Positions 1 to 12,125 of a stretch of 64,000 nucleotides of DNA are shown here, piece after piece (position 1 is the first letter of the stretch; each line of letters opens with the position of its first letter). This DNA comes from Ulota crispa. Lineage: Eukaryota > Streptophyta > Bryopsida > Orthotrichales > Orthotrichaceae. The notes beneath the pieces are model-generated. The model saw only the letters and a list, made by a program, of their open reading frames with translations. It was not told where the DNA came from and did not search any database. The translations under genes were made by a program, and so were the position numbers. The stretch spans positions 16,798,868-16,862,867 of the forward strand of contig OY987246.1 of NCBI GenBank assembly GCA_963920765.1, given 5' to 3'.

Positions 1-1280
1 GAAGCTCTTGCTAATGCGCACGGCAGTTGTTGAATGTCTCACCATGGTACAGACCAAGATGTCGTATGTGTTGTTTGTCTTCTTTGAACTGCATTGCGCC
101 ACTGTTGGTCATTATCATGGTAGGAATTCTTCTGCATGATTTAAGAGAGGCGGAATTGTTGTTGCATGGATTAGTAGATCATTATGGAAAGAGCTTTTTG
201 GCAGGCTTTGTGTCATGGCTTCGAGAAATCAAGGTAACAAGGATTTTATTGTTTCATTGAAGGTTAGGGATCGAAGTGATTCTAAATAGGAAGAGGTTGG
301 ATCATAGTATAGAATGCTTCTTGAACTCGTTGAATGATGAGGTAGGAGGCTCTAATTTTGCTTGGGGTTCTAATTGCGTTCACTTTGACATGTTCTTTCA
401 AATATCTACTATTGTTATTATGTTATTAATGATTTAGGTAGGTTTAGGAAGTTAATCTAATTTGCAAAGCCTACCTAAGTCGTTAATAATAATAGTTATT
501 TGAAGGAACATGTCATCCATTCCTAAATATGAACATAATTAGAATCCCAAGCAGAATTCAAGCCTCCTACTTTAGTACAAATTTGAAAAATAATTCATTT
601 TTTGTCAAAAAAAAAAATTGATCATAACACAATGTTTTAGTTGGAAAAAAGCGTAATTTTGGGACTTTTGGATTTTATGTTTTTAAGAGATTTATGGTGA
701 TTTAGAGTGCATTTTATGATGATTTCTTCAAGACCCTAGATCAGCAATGAAATATCTTGCAGAAATTCTCAAAAAACTGTCTTTCTCAAAAAACTCTTTT
801 TCAAAACTCTCTTTAAATCGCCAAAATATTCTCACAAATGTAAAATTCAGTATCCTAAAATCCGTTTCGGGGAAAGACTTTTTCCTAAATTAACAAATAT
901 CGTGTTCAGGGTGTCCCACCACGGTATCGCATGTGGTGTTATTTACCTTCGTCGGTCTTCAGTGTGCCATGCAATGAGTGGGCATGCTGATCATTATCAT
1001 GGTGGGAATGCCTCCTGCATTAGCGTCTGTACGTTTGCACTTTATGGCGATCCCATCACAACACCCTTTCAGTCAGTAATTATTGTTTAATAAGTTGTCG
1101 CTGAGCTCGTCGTGAGTAACTGTTCGTTATTATACGTCCTGGCCGACCGGAGTTCGCTCCTGCAAAATTTTAATGGTCTTGTACGTTGTGGGGTCAAGTA
1201 TTGGTGAGTCCTATAGAAGGGAAAGCTTCAAGTTGAGATTTCTAACTCAATTGCGCGTCAAAATGACGCATTTCTTTTTA
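1..1280. other. Non-coding, AT-rich; one foldback element
   Basis: No supportable gene. The only clear structure is a foldback at about 340-573, listed separately. Short open frames (27-260, 902-1090) have no family resemblance. Confidence 0.6.
340..573. mobile_element. Foldback MITE, AGGTAG-type ends
   Basis: The left arm begins GGTAGGAGGCTCTAATTTTG and the right arm reads back as GTAGGAGGCTTGAATTCTGC. The arms stay similar through the middle (an ACATGTTC block on both sides) around a short loop near 450. The arms resemble the foldback at 28750-28979, including the 'GGCTCTAA' and 'GACATGTT' blocks. The flanking TA is degenerate here, so the ends are approximate. Confidence 0.6.
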
Positions 1281-1603
1281 GGGAAAATTTCATTGATACC
1301 CCTGAAGTTTGCAATATTTACACAGATATCCCTACTTTTCCAGAAATTACACAAATATCCCTAATCCAAAATTTTCATGCGTTTGTTTTGTTGTGCATAT
1401 CACTTCTCTTCTTCCTTTCTACGCACGTTGTTTCTTTTTTGTTTCATTACATTTCCTTCTTCAACATTGATCATGAAGAAAGTATAAGCACAACAAATAA
1501 ATGCCTTCAAAATTATGGTCCAAGATTATTTGTGTAATTTCTGAAAAAGCAGGGGTATGTATGTAAATATTGCAAACTTCAAGGGTATCAATGAAATTTT
1601 CTC
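1281..1603 (+). mobile_element. Mutator-like MITE, copy 1, with 9-bp TSD
   Basis: A 323-bp element with long terminal inverted repeats: the left end GGGAAAATTTCATTGATACC matches the reverse complement of the right end (GAGAAAATTTCATTGATACC) for about 40 bp. It is flanked by an exact 9-bp direct repeat, TTCTTTTTA (1272-1280 and 1604-1612). The long TIR and 9-bp duplication are typical of Mutator-like elements. It has no coding capacity. Related copies lie at 2245, 32801 and 54772, with fragments near 33903 and 56108. Confidence 0.85.
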
Positions 1604-2244
1604 TTCTTTTTATCACCTACTTCGATGTCTATTATTATACCAAATAGGCACGTTATTTTGGCACCTATAACCCTACAGACTAGCGCGTCCAGGTCAAACG
1701 ATTAGGTGGGAGGTGCTTGAAGTTACGCTATGTGCGAGTATGTTTGTGTTGGTAACATTTTTTCTCAATTTTGGTGGAAAGGTAGATTGGGTTGTTATGC
1801 GAGAATTCAACCCCAAATGAGTTCCATAAAATTACTTTGAGGGATCTAGGAAGCTACCGTCACTCAACTCTAATATCCTTCAAGTCCTAGTTTAATATTG
1901 TTCCCAGCTTTGTTGATTGCAAAGGAACAGCTTCGAGAATGTGTTGTTTACCCATAATTACCCTCTTTGATTACTTTCCGATAACCTCACTTACCTCAGT
2001 ACCCGTGTGGCTTGAAGGAGGCAGTAAGCAATACCGATCTCTTGTCACGAGACACTGATGTCTGCTTCTATCACATGCTGTGCCCTATTGAGCTCCTAAA
2101 TTATCTGCAACAGGAATGTACTCAACTTCAGATATTAATGCGTGTGCTCCCTTGTGAGCTTGCATTATCGAACAGAGCGGCGTTCGTTGCAAACCGTAGC
2201 TCGTCTAATTCCAAGCAGTCTATTTCTTCGTGCATTTATTATTA

Positions 2245-2557
2245 GGGAACAATTCATGGATACCCCTGAAGTTTGCAATATTTACACAGATACCCTGCTT
2301 TTTCAGAAATTACACAAATACTCTTGGACCAATATTCTCAAGTGTTTGTTTTGTTGTGCATGTCACTTTCCTTCTTCCTTTGTGCGCACATTGTTTCTTT
2401 TTTGTTTCATTACATTCCCTTCTTCAACATTGGTCATAAAGGAAGTACTAGCACAACAAATATTGCCTAATTTTTCTGCTGAATTGTGTAATTTCTGAAA
2501 AAACAGGGGTATCTATGAAAATATTGCAAACTTCAGGGGTATCCATGAAATTTTCCC
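2245..2557 (+). mobile_element. Mutator-like MITE, copy 2, with 9-bp TSD
   Basis: Same family and orientation as the element at 1281. It is bounded by GGGAACAATTCATGGATACC and its inverted partner. An exact 9-bp duplication, TTATTATTA, flanks it (2236-2244 and 2558-2566). Open frames running through it are shadows of the repeat, not genes. Confidence 0.85.
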
Positions 2558-2566
2558 TTATTATTA

Positions 2567-4600
2567 CTATTAGTTAGTAGTTATACTAGCTTACTTGAAG
2601 ACGGGTCTCTTACTTTGCTTTATGTTGTAATGGTGTTTGTCGGTGCAGTAGGGGCATTGTACTTTATTCCTCTTTATTCCTCTTCATTGACAGGTGACAA
2701 TCAGCTCAAGGTTTCACGGTCACCTTGGCAAGCTCCATAAAACGCATCTTAGAGCTTCTGCTCTCTCAGCACTCCTCATCCCAAGAGTTGCCCATTTAGC
2801 CTTTTGGGCCTGGCTCCGAGCATCTCACGCATTGTGAGGCTTTTAGGGAGCGTAAGAGCATCTCCTGTCATCCACTTAAAGAAGCCCCTAGAAACTAAGT
2901 TTGGAGGGGATGAGAATAGGAAGTAGTGAGACAGGGCATGAAGTTCTCTTGCAACCTAGTGCGAAGTCCTTACAAGAGCGCAACAACAACGCAAGGGAGC
3001 CCTCTTGCCTTAATTTCCTAATTTTTGCTTCCACTTGCGTGTCAAGGGCCGTGAAGGGATTTGGTACAAAGCCAAAATTTGCCGTAAATGTGGCTCAGCC
3101 TAAAAGGCCTCGCTCTTGTACATCAACAAGTACAGTATTGTTGGAGGCTTGAAACTAAGAAGCTGTTACAATTTGAACCTGCAGGGCTCATTTGGCGGGT
3201 GGCAAGACATGCTGTAAAAGGGCAGGTTGGATGAGACAAGGTGACCATGCTGTTGTCGAACTGATTCTAGATGTCAGTTCCGCAAATGCAGGTCACTGGA
3301 GGGGCATACGTTCTGACTGCAGCCTTTCCCTTCTGCATGATAATATGACATGCTGGCATGGTGAGCTCTGAAAGCAGCCGAGAAGCTGCATTTTGAGAAG
3401 CATCTGTTGTACGTTTTGTCCAAGTCTCGCCCAAACCAGGTATGATCGATTCCGGTCATTATTGGTGGAAATTGGAAAGAGCAGTTGAGAATGACACTTG
3501 GATGATGTTGGGATGTCGTAAGAGCCATGCGTTGAAATGCCGTTTACATCTTGCTGACGACATTAGTAACACATTCCATAATTACGTCAAGGGTATACTC
3601 ATTACATTGGTAGTCTTCGGTGGTTTGCCAAAGCTTCGTATAATTTCACCAAAATGAAATCCAGATCCGTCCCTAGTTTTCTAAGGGTATGTTCACACTC
3701 GGACTTAAGCGGGGTAGTAGTGAAGGAAAATTAGATGCATTTGGACACACTCTTAGATTGCTTTCATATTGCTAGTACCCTCCTAACACCAAGTGTGAAC
3801 ATACCTTAAGGAAGCTCAAATTGTTTGCAATGTTTTAGTTTGGCAATTGGAAAACTACCATCTTAATGAATTTTCCTCCTCTTACGATTTGTGACATTTC
3901 AAGCACCTGTTCTCACTTTGTGAGAGATCCTTTGCTCAGTTGTTCTGAGTGGATGTAGAACGAACTTTATTCCACTAGACTGGTATGCTTCAACGGCCTT
4001 GCTGATATCTATCTGACCCCTCCCATTATTTAAACAATATCACTATCGATATCCCTGGTTTTTCCCACTTGAAAGGTAATCTCAAATGAACGTTATGTAG
4101 TGTTCTCCTTTTGCTTGTGGTGGCAATTACAACGATTTGCTCGAGAAGGTGGAGTTCCTGTTGTTCCAGAAATTAAGAGATTCTGGAGTAAGTCAAGGAT
4201 ATTCCCGGTCTGCCACTACAACAAAGAGATCTCCCCTCCACGTACCTATTTGTCGACACGTATGACTGGTATAGTTATCGTGACAAAAGACATGTGGAAT
4301 AGCAGAAGTGGTTTTGGTCAATTGCTTCTATGGGTTTGAAAAGGCAAGCAAATGATGCAGTGCGTGAGGACGTGATCGGTACTGCTGGCATGCAGGTCAG
4401 TCTACGTCAGCATATGTTGCATCACTCTCTTTGATCTCAGTTTTTACTAGTGAGAGCAGGTGCTTTGAACGACCGAGGTTTTAACAGTGTTACTTTATGA
4501 ATCATTAGAATAACGTATGTTGATGCCATTTTCATGTGTTACTATGATATTATTAATGTTGCAACACATCACAACATGTTACGGATGCATGATTTTCCTA
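2567..4600. other. No recognisable gene; possible gene relic
   Basis: Base composition is less AT-rich than the flanks, and 2700-4400 has short open frames (2901-3152, 3442-3657, 4100-4339). None matches a family I recognise, and no exon chain could be built. It may be a decayed gene or transposon interior. A small MITE at 3684-3806 lies inside. Confidence 0.4.
3684..3806. mobile_element. Small TA-flanked MITE, AGGGTATG ends
   Basis: A 123-bp element. The left end AGGGTATGTTCACACT pairs with the right end, which reads back as AGGTATGTTCACACT. TA flanks both ends (3682-3683 and 3807-3808). It belongs to the same loose group as other TA-flanked AGGTA elements in the window. Confidence 0.65.
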
Positions 4601-4608
4601 TGACATTT

Positions 4609-4964
4609 CACCCCTTTTGTGATACTGCCACCCCTTGTTTAACATCATTGTTCAAATTTTGGTTGTTTTGGGATGATTTAAAAAAAAAAAAAAAAAACTT
4701 CAATATTTATCAAACCAAGTGATTTTTCATTGGTATTTTTTAAACTGATAAATTGCAATCAAATTTTTTGATAAGAGAAGATAATAGAGAGTTTTTTTTC
4801 TTATCAAAAACTTTGATTGCAATTTATTATTTTGAAAAATACCAATAAACAATACATATTTGATACATATTTAACTCTAAATTAAAAAAAAAATGCATCC
4901 CATAAACAACTAAAAATTGAACAATGATGCTAAACAGTGGGGTGGTAGTATTAAAAGGGGGGTG
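4609..4964. mobile_element. Foldback palindrome element
   Basis: A large imperfect palindrome. The left arm starts CACCCCTTTTGTGATACTGC; the right arm reads back CACCCCCCTTTTAATACTAC, and both contain GTTTA-CATCATTGTTCAA. The centre around 4785 also folds (TTGATTGCAATTTAT against its complement). An A-run lies at about 4680-4697. No coding capacity, target duplication not resolved. Confidence 0.65.
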
Positions 4965-5639
4965 GCAATATCAAGACCCTATGTTTATGATATGCAAGGA
5001 GACTTTCAAAATACCTCCTTCATTCTTTCGAAATTGCAAGGAAGGGTTTGTTTGCGTTGTTTATGAATTTTGTGAATTTTGGTAGACGTATAGAGACGTG
5101 GAGAGATCTTTAGGCACAAGGAGCCAAAAAAAATAAAATAGATATGTGAATTTCTCATGAACCAAACAACCCCATCTCAATTGAAAGAATAATGGATAAA
5201 CACACTTTGTCAAGCCATATTTGCACTACTTGCTAATAAGTTCAATAAAAGTACTTATGTACACCAACTCATGTAGATAATAACAAAGGTCAATATAAGA
5301 GGTAAGATCAGGTTTCTAACCATTTTAGTACCATCTACCTTACTTTGCTATTAACTTATTACCCACCCTTTACTTAAAACCCAACACCTTTGCATGACTC
5401 TTTTAATCATATTACTTGGCATAACTTACAAATATTATTATTCTTCAACCTAATGACAATTGTCAACAAATGCAAACATTTCATATCAATATGATATCTA
5501 TTACCAAACAAAACAAGCAACTACTTTACAACAAGCTCTATCCCTATAAGTCTATAACATTGACTTGTTTTTTGCTTGAGACAATTTCTCTCAACACAAA
5601 GCCTCCTCATCTAGAACCAACAAAAATTCAAATCTACTT

Positions 5640-6065
5640 CAATGATAAATTTTTTATTATTCCTAACTTTTGCATATGGTATCATCAACAAAGGCATTTA
5701 AGAAAAGGTTTGCAAAGGTAAAATAAACTTGGTCACGCTCGTGGTAAAAATTCACCCTCCAAATTTGCTCCCATCAAAAAGTTTTGACTCTTCATAACTA
5801 TTGCATATGGTATCCAAAAAATGTGTTCTTTGGTGAGTTAAAATCGTCTTAACAAGGGCATGCTAAAAAGGTTTAAAAGTGTAAAACAAACTCGGTCAAA
5901 CTTGTGGTAAGAAGCTACACTCCAAATCTCCAAATGGCTACTTCCATCACAAAGTTTTGACTCTTCATAACTATTGCATATGGTATCCAAAAAATGTATT
6001 CTTTGGTGAGTTAAAATCGTCTTAACAAGGACATCATCTTAAAAAGGTTTAAAAAGGGTTAAAAG
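5640..6065. repeat. Local tandem duplication, period about 179 bp
   Basis: The block containing 'GACTCTTCATAACTATTGCA' occurs at about 5787 and again 179 bp later. A more diverged upstream copy begins near 5649 ('TTTTGCATATGGTATCATCA'). The last copy ends about 30 bp from the stop codon of the minus-strand SSL gene, so the array occupies that gene's likely 3' untranslated or downstream region. Confidence 0.75.
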
Positions 6066-6095
6066 AGACTTGGTAGAAGCCATGCTTATCAGCTC

Positions 6096-9000
6096 TCAGT
6101 TCCCTGCTGCTGCAGTGGCATTGAGAGGCAAGGTCCAGATGGTGGGCAGGAACACGGAGCTCATCCACAGCACGCCGTCACGCTCGTCAGCAAAGCTCAG
6201 ATACTTGGCGTGCTTACCGGTCCGGTCCTCAAGCGCGGCCACAGCATCTCCGGTGGGGTTGAACTTGACGACCATGGCGTCGGGGGGCGGCGTCATGAGA
6301 ACGGTGATGGTGTCGAAGCGCAAGGGCAGGCTGTAGAGCAGGCGCAGCAGTATCCAGTTGTTGGCCAGGAAGTATTGCAGCCTGGTGACGCGGCTGTGCA
6401 GGGCCACCCAGAAGTCCCCTTCCTTTGTTCGCCGGATGTTGTCTGGGTACCCGGGCAGTTCGGCAAAGTCCTCCATTGTTCCTGCCTTGGGCCCTTTCAG
6501 CCAATACCTCCCAATCCTATTTTATTTCAAGTTTTTCCAAAAGAAATTAAGCCCACAACACGTATGTTAGAAAAATGACAGATTTAACTACTAATGGACT
6601 AAACGTCATATTCTTTACTTTGGGAAAACGATGGGTACCATTTTGGACCTCACCTTAATCCAAAATAGCCACTTTAATTCAAATTAAGGAGGTCACCTAA
6701 AACCTAGTTAATGGACTTTTGTTCAAAATTTCAAAAGTTAATGAACTTTATGTCCAAAAAGAGAGTATTTCTGAATGTTATATATCTCATTTCATTGAAA
6801 AACAATCAACAAATTCCCAATTCAATAAATATGGCGTTCTCTAGAAAAAAAGCCAAAAATCCCACTTTGTACTCTTTTTCTCAAATTAACGAATAACACA
6901 TTTAATGGACTATCCATAAGATTTTGAACTTTTTATATCTCTAAATATCCAAAGATCTCTCCATATTTTGCATGTGTATTTTGACATTTTGCTTCTATTT
7001 CTTGATGTTTTATATAAGTGTTTTATTTTATTTTAATATATTTACATATGTTTTTCAAGTGTCTCAATATGTTTTGCAAGTATATCTTCTGATGATTTGC
7101 CAATCAAAGCAGAATTTGGATTTTTACTTATGTTTGGATAGTTCATAAGTAGCTAAATATGGCCCATAAGAAACTTTGCAAGAAAATGAAAAAGGCATTC
7201 CATCAATTCCCAAGTGGTCCACCATCTATGTGTCGAAAAAGCATCATCCACTTATGTAGAGTTATAGTATTAGTATGTGTGCATTTTTGTCCATCCGTTA
7301 TCATACAAAGACAAAGCTTCATTTTACAAGAATTATTATCCGTTAGAAAGAAAAAGGGTAAGTGGATTTGGTCTTAATTCTTTTAACAAGATTTGAATGC
7401 AAATGCCTAGGAAGTACTTCTACTTGGGAGAGTGAAGTTTTGAAAAGGTTTTTGCCATATGGGAAAAAAGAAGAGAAGGAATTAGGAGCTTTGGGGGTGC
7501 TAAAATGGATATGAAAATTTGGATGAATGTTGAAGACAACGTGTACCTGATTCTGGATGTAGAGCTCAAAAGCAGGAAAGAGCTGTCTTGAGAAACAGCA
7601 ATACCGTTGGGGTAGAACAGATTTCTCGCCATGACCGTGGTTTTCTTAGTTTTGGGGTCATATTTCATCAGTCTGCCTGACCTGTCTTGCTCAAATGTCA
7701 ATACGTTGCACTGCCTGTTTTGCAAAACCCTCAATACATGTTAACAAGCATCAACTTTCTGAAGAACAATATCATTGTTCTCAACACTCTTTTACCAATA
7801 TAAAGAATTTATTCCTTCTCTATTTTGAAGGGGAAATAATAACAATTCCAAAAAGCTAAAAGCATTGAGTAGAGGATGCATGGTGTTACAAAAAAGAAGA
7901 AGAAGTGGCTTCCGTATGTCTTTTTAAGAGCATTTGCACCCTTACACGCTCAAAGTTCACATCTATTTTTGAATAGCCCTCAAAATTCTTGTCCCTTACC
8001 CTTGCTCTTCAAATGTGCTTCATAAATAATCAATTGATCAATAATCAAGTGGAGTGTAGGATAGAGTTCACTAAACTTAGGATAAATAGCAGTGTCAAGA
8101 ACCATTACTTGACATGTTGGGTTTGAGTGTTAAGATAACATTTTGAAGAACCCAAAGCACTTATCATACAAGTAATGCACGTGTTAAACCTTGTGCTTGT
8201 AACAATGTGGATGCTTTGAGTAAAATTTGTCCATGTTCATTGTCTGGGGAGTGTTTTTAGCTTAACTGGCCAATATCCTACATTCTCTTGGGCCAAGTGG
8301 TTGTCTAGAGTAGACTCCTGGCTAAGCTTATAGAAACAAAGAATATTCTCTATTTTTCCTCTTAAATGGTCAATTTTTTTCCTAAACTTTTGAATTAAAT
8401 CCGACACTTCTCAAAATCAACCGGCTAGCTTGGAGGTAAGCTATTTTGTGAGCATAAAACGGGGAGCCTATGAGCGGTGAGCCAAGATTTCATGAGTGGG
8501 AATCAATTTTGAGCTCAAAATTAATGAAAGAATTTAAAAAAAACAACAATTTTTCAAGAGATGAATGTTTATAATGTACAGTTATAAGGTCCTATGTAAA
8601 CATTTATAGATAAAATTTAATATTTTGATAAAAAAAAATTACACCCACGGCATGAGCCGTGCTCACAATATAGCATTCCCCCCTTACCAGCATGAGGGGA
8701 GAGGGGAGTTTAGGGGATTAGTTGTGGGGAACCCACCTTCTAGGACGCCGGGAACTGCTATCAGTGAAATAAACAGTCCCATTCTCGTCAAAGTCCAAGT
8801 CATTCACAAACTTGAAGGGGACCCCTTCTGCTTGGGTGCTCAAGGGCTTGGCCACTCCTCCGTCACGCCCCATCACCAGAAGCCCCAAGTAAGCATCCGC
8901 GATGTAAAGCTGGTCTTCCTTATCAAACCGAAGCCCCAGCGGTCTCCCACATATATGCTCATTCTGCAGTAACGGTGGATACCTCTCACAAGCCTCCGTT

Positions 9001-10349
9001 CTGTTGAAGAAAAAAAATCACACCCAAGTCCACGTGGCACACACAAACAATGAATATGAGTTTCCTCTTTGTCTCCACTTTGTGGTTTTGTTTTAAATCG
9101 AGCCGTGGTGTTACATGTTCTTTTCATTGCTAAGGTTGGGCATAGCTTTCCCTTACCTACTTAAACATACCATCAACTTCTACTAGTGTCCTTTTCTCTT
9201 TTCTTCAATTGTTGGGACGTCCTCGTGGAACAAAGGAAATCACTCCATGCTACAACATTAACCTCCTTGAGGTGTGGTTTAGAACTAGAGTACACTTCAT
9301 TGACTTTTGATAAATACAATAATTGCTTTTTTATTACCATGTCATTTCTAACAAAGTCACAGAGAATGCCAAAACCAATGTAAGGATGAGAACACGACAA
9401 CACAAAATGAAAACTCTCTTTTTGTCATCCTTTAGCTTAATATTCTTAAAGAGTTGACACCACATGTTCAAAAAATGAATCTCAATTTGTGCACAATCTT
9501 GAGCATATTTGTGAGAGTTGCATTTAGCTACTCATTCTCTCTAAACTCTAAAGGGCATGTGAAATATCAAATTCCCAAATAATTTGTCAAAGATTGCCAT
9601 CTTTCAAAAGAATGGTAGAGTAGGATGCTCTAAAAGCAACCCAGCTCTAAAAGCAACCCAGTTCTAAAAACAACCTCTAAAACAGAGATACATTTTGTTT
9701 TTTTCAATGTACCCAAATTGTACATTCCAGGAGAGGGTTGCTTTGAATGACCATTGGGTTACAACTTCAAAAACTCATAACTAATTTCATGAAGGTTCAA
9801 AAAATATGAAACAACTTGGAATTGAATTAGATGTCAATTCCATTTTCCTACCAAAATTTACTGAAAATTGTTTCAAGGAGTTTAGCTTCCTCCCAAATGC
9901 AATCAGCTCTTAAAGTGATAGTTTAAGAGCACCCTGGCTACCTTATTTTACAAATTTCCAAATAATGAAAGTTATGAGGGGGTCACTTGCCGAATAGACG
10001 AGGTAACGCCAAACGTAACCCAGCGTCCATGGTCGCCGTCCCAACGAAGAATGCGTCCGTCAGCCACACCAGTATAGGGACCTCTGCCGGAGGAGTCAAA
10101 AGCCAAACTCTCAGGTCCAAGGGCGTTTGGCAAATGGACAATGCTTGCCTGCAAGAGCTTGTTGTCAGGGTCAGCAGGCCAGTGGTTTAATTCCAGCATG
10201 GGCCGGACTTCGGACTTGTTCCAGTTGGACCAGTCCACATCTAACCCAACCAATGGGCCTATCAAGGGAGGATCCCAGGCCAACATGAGCACCCCCACCG
10301 TCACCGTCAAACACCCTAGCATCGCCGGCACTGATCTCTTAGACTCCAT
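6096..10349 (-). CDS. Strictosidine synthase-like (SSL/APMAP-type) six-bladed beta-propeller protein
   Basis: Exons, in transcript order: 9991-10349, 8737-9000, 7547-7714 and 6096-6507; they splice in frame to 400 aa. Residues about 8-30 form a hydrophobic signal anchor, so the product probably enters the secretory pathway. Family blocks follow in order: GPESLAFDSSGRGPYTGVADGRI (about 78-100), CGRPLGLRF (137-145), YIADAYLGLLVMG, EGVPFKFVNDLD, YFTDSSSR, KYDPKTKKTTVMARNLFYPNGIAVS (224-249), and YWLKGPKAGTMEDFAELPGYPDNIRR (265-290). Known members include alkaloid-forming strictosidine synthases, but most plant SSLs are uncharacterised hydrolase-like proteins, so no reaction is assigned. Intron 1 appears to use a GC donor (GCAAGT at 9990-9985); this keeps frame, whereas the nearby GT does not with the best acceptor. 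The usual [A/C]ET after the blade strand reads SST (258-260). The start at 10349 gives the signal anchor; an upstream in-frame ATG at 10451 is less likely. Confidence 0.88.
9618..9943. mobile_element. Degenerate AGGTAG-type element in SSL intron 1
   Basis: The left side GAGTAGGATGCTCT pairs with the right side, which reads back AGGTAGCCAGGGTGCTCT; TA follows the right end (9944-9945) and precedes the left (9616-9617). The interior carries repeated 'CTCTAAAAGCAACCCAG' blocks. It lies wholly within intron 1. Confidence 0.5.
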
Positions 10350-12121
10350 TTTCCCAAAAAATTGCTCCACCAAGCAATAGTATATGCCCTTCTTATAAAA
10401 TCTGATAACAAAAACCAAAATAACAAGCACACCCCTTACAATGTAGCTCACTTCTCCTCAAGCAGTATTCAACTCGAAGTTTCTGGCATTCACTCTAAAT
10501 GTAGCTAGCCTCTTCTTCTTCACTCCAAAGTCAAGAAAAATCTAACATAGAAAAAGTGCAAAGCTAATATTGTTGAGTATCTTTCTACATATAAATTTAT
10601 GTGAAAACGATAAACACCTACGCAACAAGCAGCTACAATACACGAGGCTCTTGTAAGTGTAACACGAAGGCACACTTTCTTCAAAGGTGCATCCTAATTA
10701 AATTTCCTCAAAACTCTGTAGAAATATAGCTTTTGTCGATACAAGGCAGCGTGTTTTTCAATGCAAAGCCAATAATTGAGGAAGAAGAATTTCTGCACTT
10801 GTAGAGTATTAAGAGCCCTGGAATTGAGAAACTAAGAAAGCAAGCAAGAAAGCAACTACCCAAGGAGAGAATGGAGCTTCTGTTCTGCTGATCTGATATG
10901 CGCAGACTGCTCTTGTATTGGGAGCACCGGGGATGAGGAAGGTGAGCGGCAATCTGCAGCATTCTGCGGCAATTTGCGTCATGGTATTTGCATGACACTT
11001 GAGAGAGTTAACCCCTGAAGGGCCCTTGGGCTCTGGAGCTACGGTACCAAATACGGTCGCAATCAATATTCGGAGGTTTGAATTAGTTGGAAATTAAGTG
11101 TTACAATCATACATATTGAAGGGTTGTATGATGGTGGGTGCATAAAAATATTTGGAAAGCCCTCAAAGCAGCTCAAATACGTCTGTACATACAGCCATAC
11201 ATACGGCCGCAAAGGGCTTTTGTGACATTCAAGGGTTAAAACCTCGTTGTCTGGTTTAACCCTTAAACCTCTGAAAGGTCCTTTACAGACAGTACAAATG
11301 TACAATACATGATATTTTGCTTCTATTTGGAATGAATTCACACCTTTACTACATTTGAGATTAACAAAGAAGCTGGGATATAGATCAACGCAGTTCTAGT
11401 GAGCTATTTGAGATTCCAAATTAAAACTTCTTGTTGATAACAAATGTCAATTATATGGCAAGGTATCTACTATGTCCAAGGAACGTTTGAAGATTAAACA
11501 AGTTTAGAAAACCTTAGTGAAGGGTAGGAAGTGCTAAAAGTGTCTCTCCAATAGCTGCTGATTTGTCTTCTTTGGAGAGATCACAAACCTAAAAACCAAA
11601 GCTATAATATAAGAATCTTTGTATATATATTTTTTATGATGTTTTTGTTATCACGTAAATGGAAGTTAGCGTATTATAATCAACTTTCATTCATATGTTT
11701 TTATTTGTTTTGGAATTAGTAATAAATGTTTGAATTTGGAAGTGTATTAGATTTCAGAAGATTTAGGTTCATTGTGATTATGGTGACCTCACATTTAACT
11801 AGATATAAATTATCCAAAAGTCCCCAAGTAAAGACTTAAAAATTGATTTGTCCTTGGATTTGTCTTACAAAACATTGGAAGGTGCTTGCAAAATATTAAG
11901 AGTTATTTGCAACATTTAAAATACTCGTCCAAATTAGAAGACATACAAAATTCAGAGAAAAATACATTCAAAATATTAAAAAATTCTTCAAAGTTCATGG
12001 ACATACAGAATCCATAATTATGTGTCAAAAATTTCCATATTTAGTTTAATATAACATTTTTATTCACCTTCTTGTTTCTAATAGATCTCTCATTCGAAAA
12101 GAGTGTTCTATTTGAGTTAAG
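10350..12121. other. SSL upstream region and AT-rich spacer
   Basis: The first few hundred bases should hold the SSL promoter and 5' leader, but I see no decisive core promoter motif. A short TTAA-flanked element occupies 11012-11235. The rest has no gene. Confidence 0.5.
11012..11235 (+). mobile_element. Short TTAA-flanked MITE (224 bp)
   Basis: Bounded by TTAA at 11008-11011 and 11236-11239. The ends are CCCCTGAAGGGCCCTTGGGC and, read back from the right, CCCTTGAATGTCACAAAAGC. A second copy of the whole sequence lies inverted at about 48587-48819, sharing internal blocks such as GGAGCTACGGTACCAAATAC and CTCAAATACGTCT. No coding capacity. Confidence 0.75.
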
Positions 12122-12125
12122 TTAA

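Noticed and set aside
2142..2498. Plus-strand frame of 118 codons
   Set aside because: Most of it runs through the Mutator-like MITE at 2245-2557; related frames appear in other copies.
6210..6578. Plus-strand open frame of 122 codons
   Set aside because: It is the antisense shadow of the last SSL exon, whose minus-strand translation matches the family.
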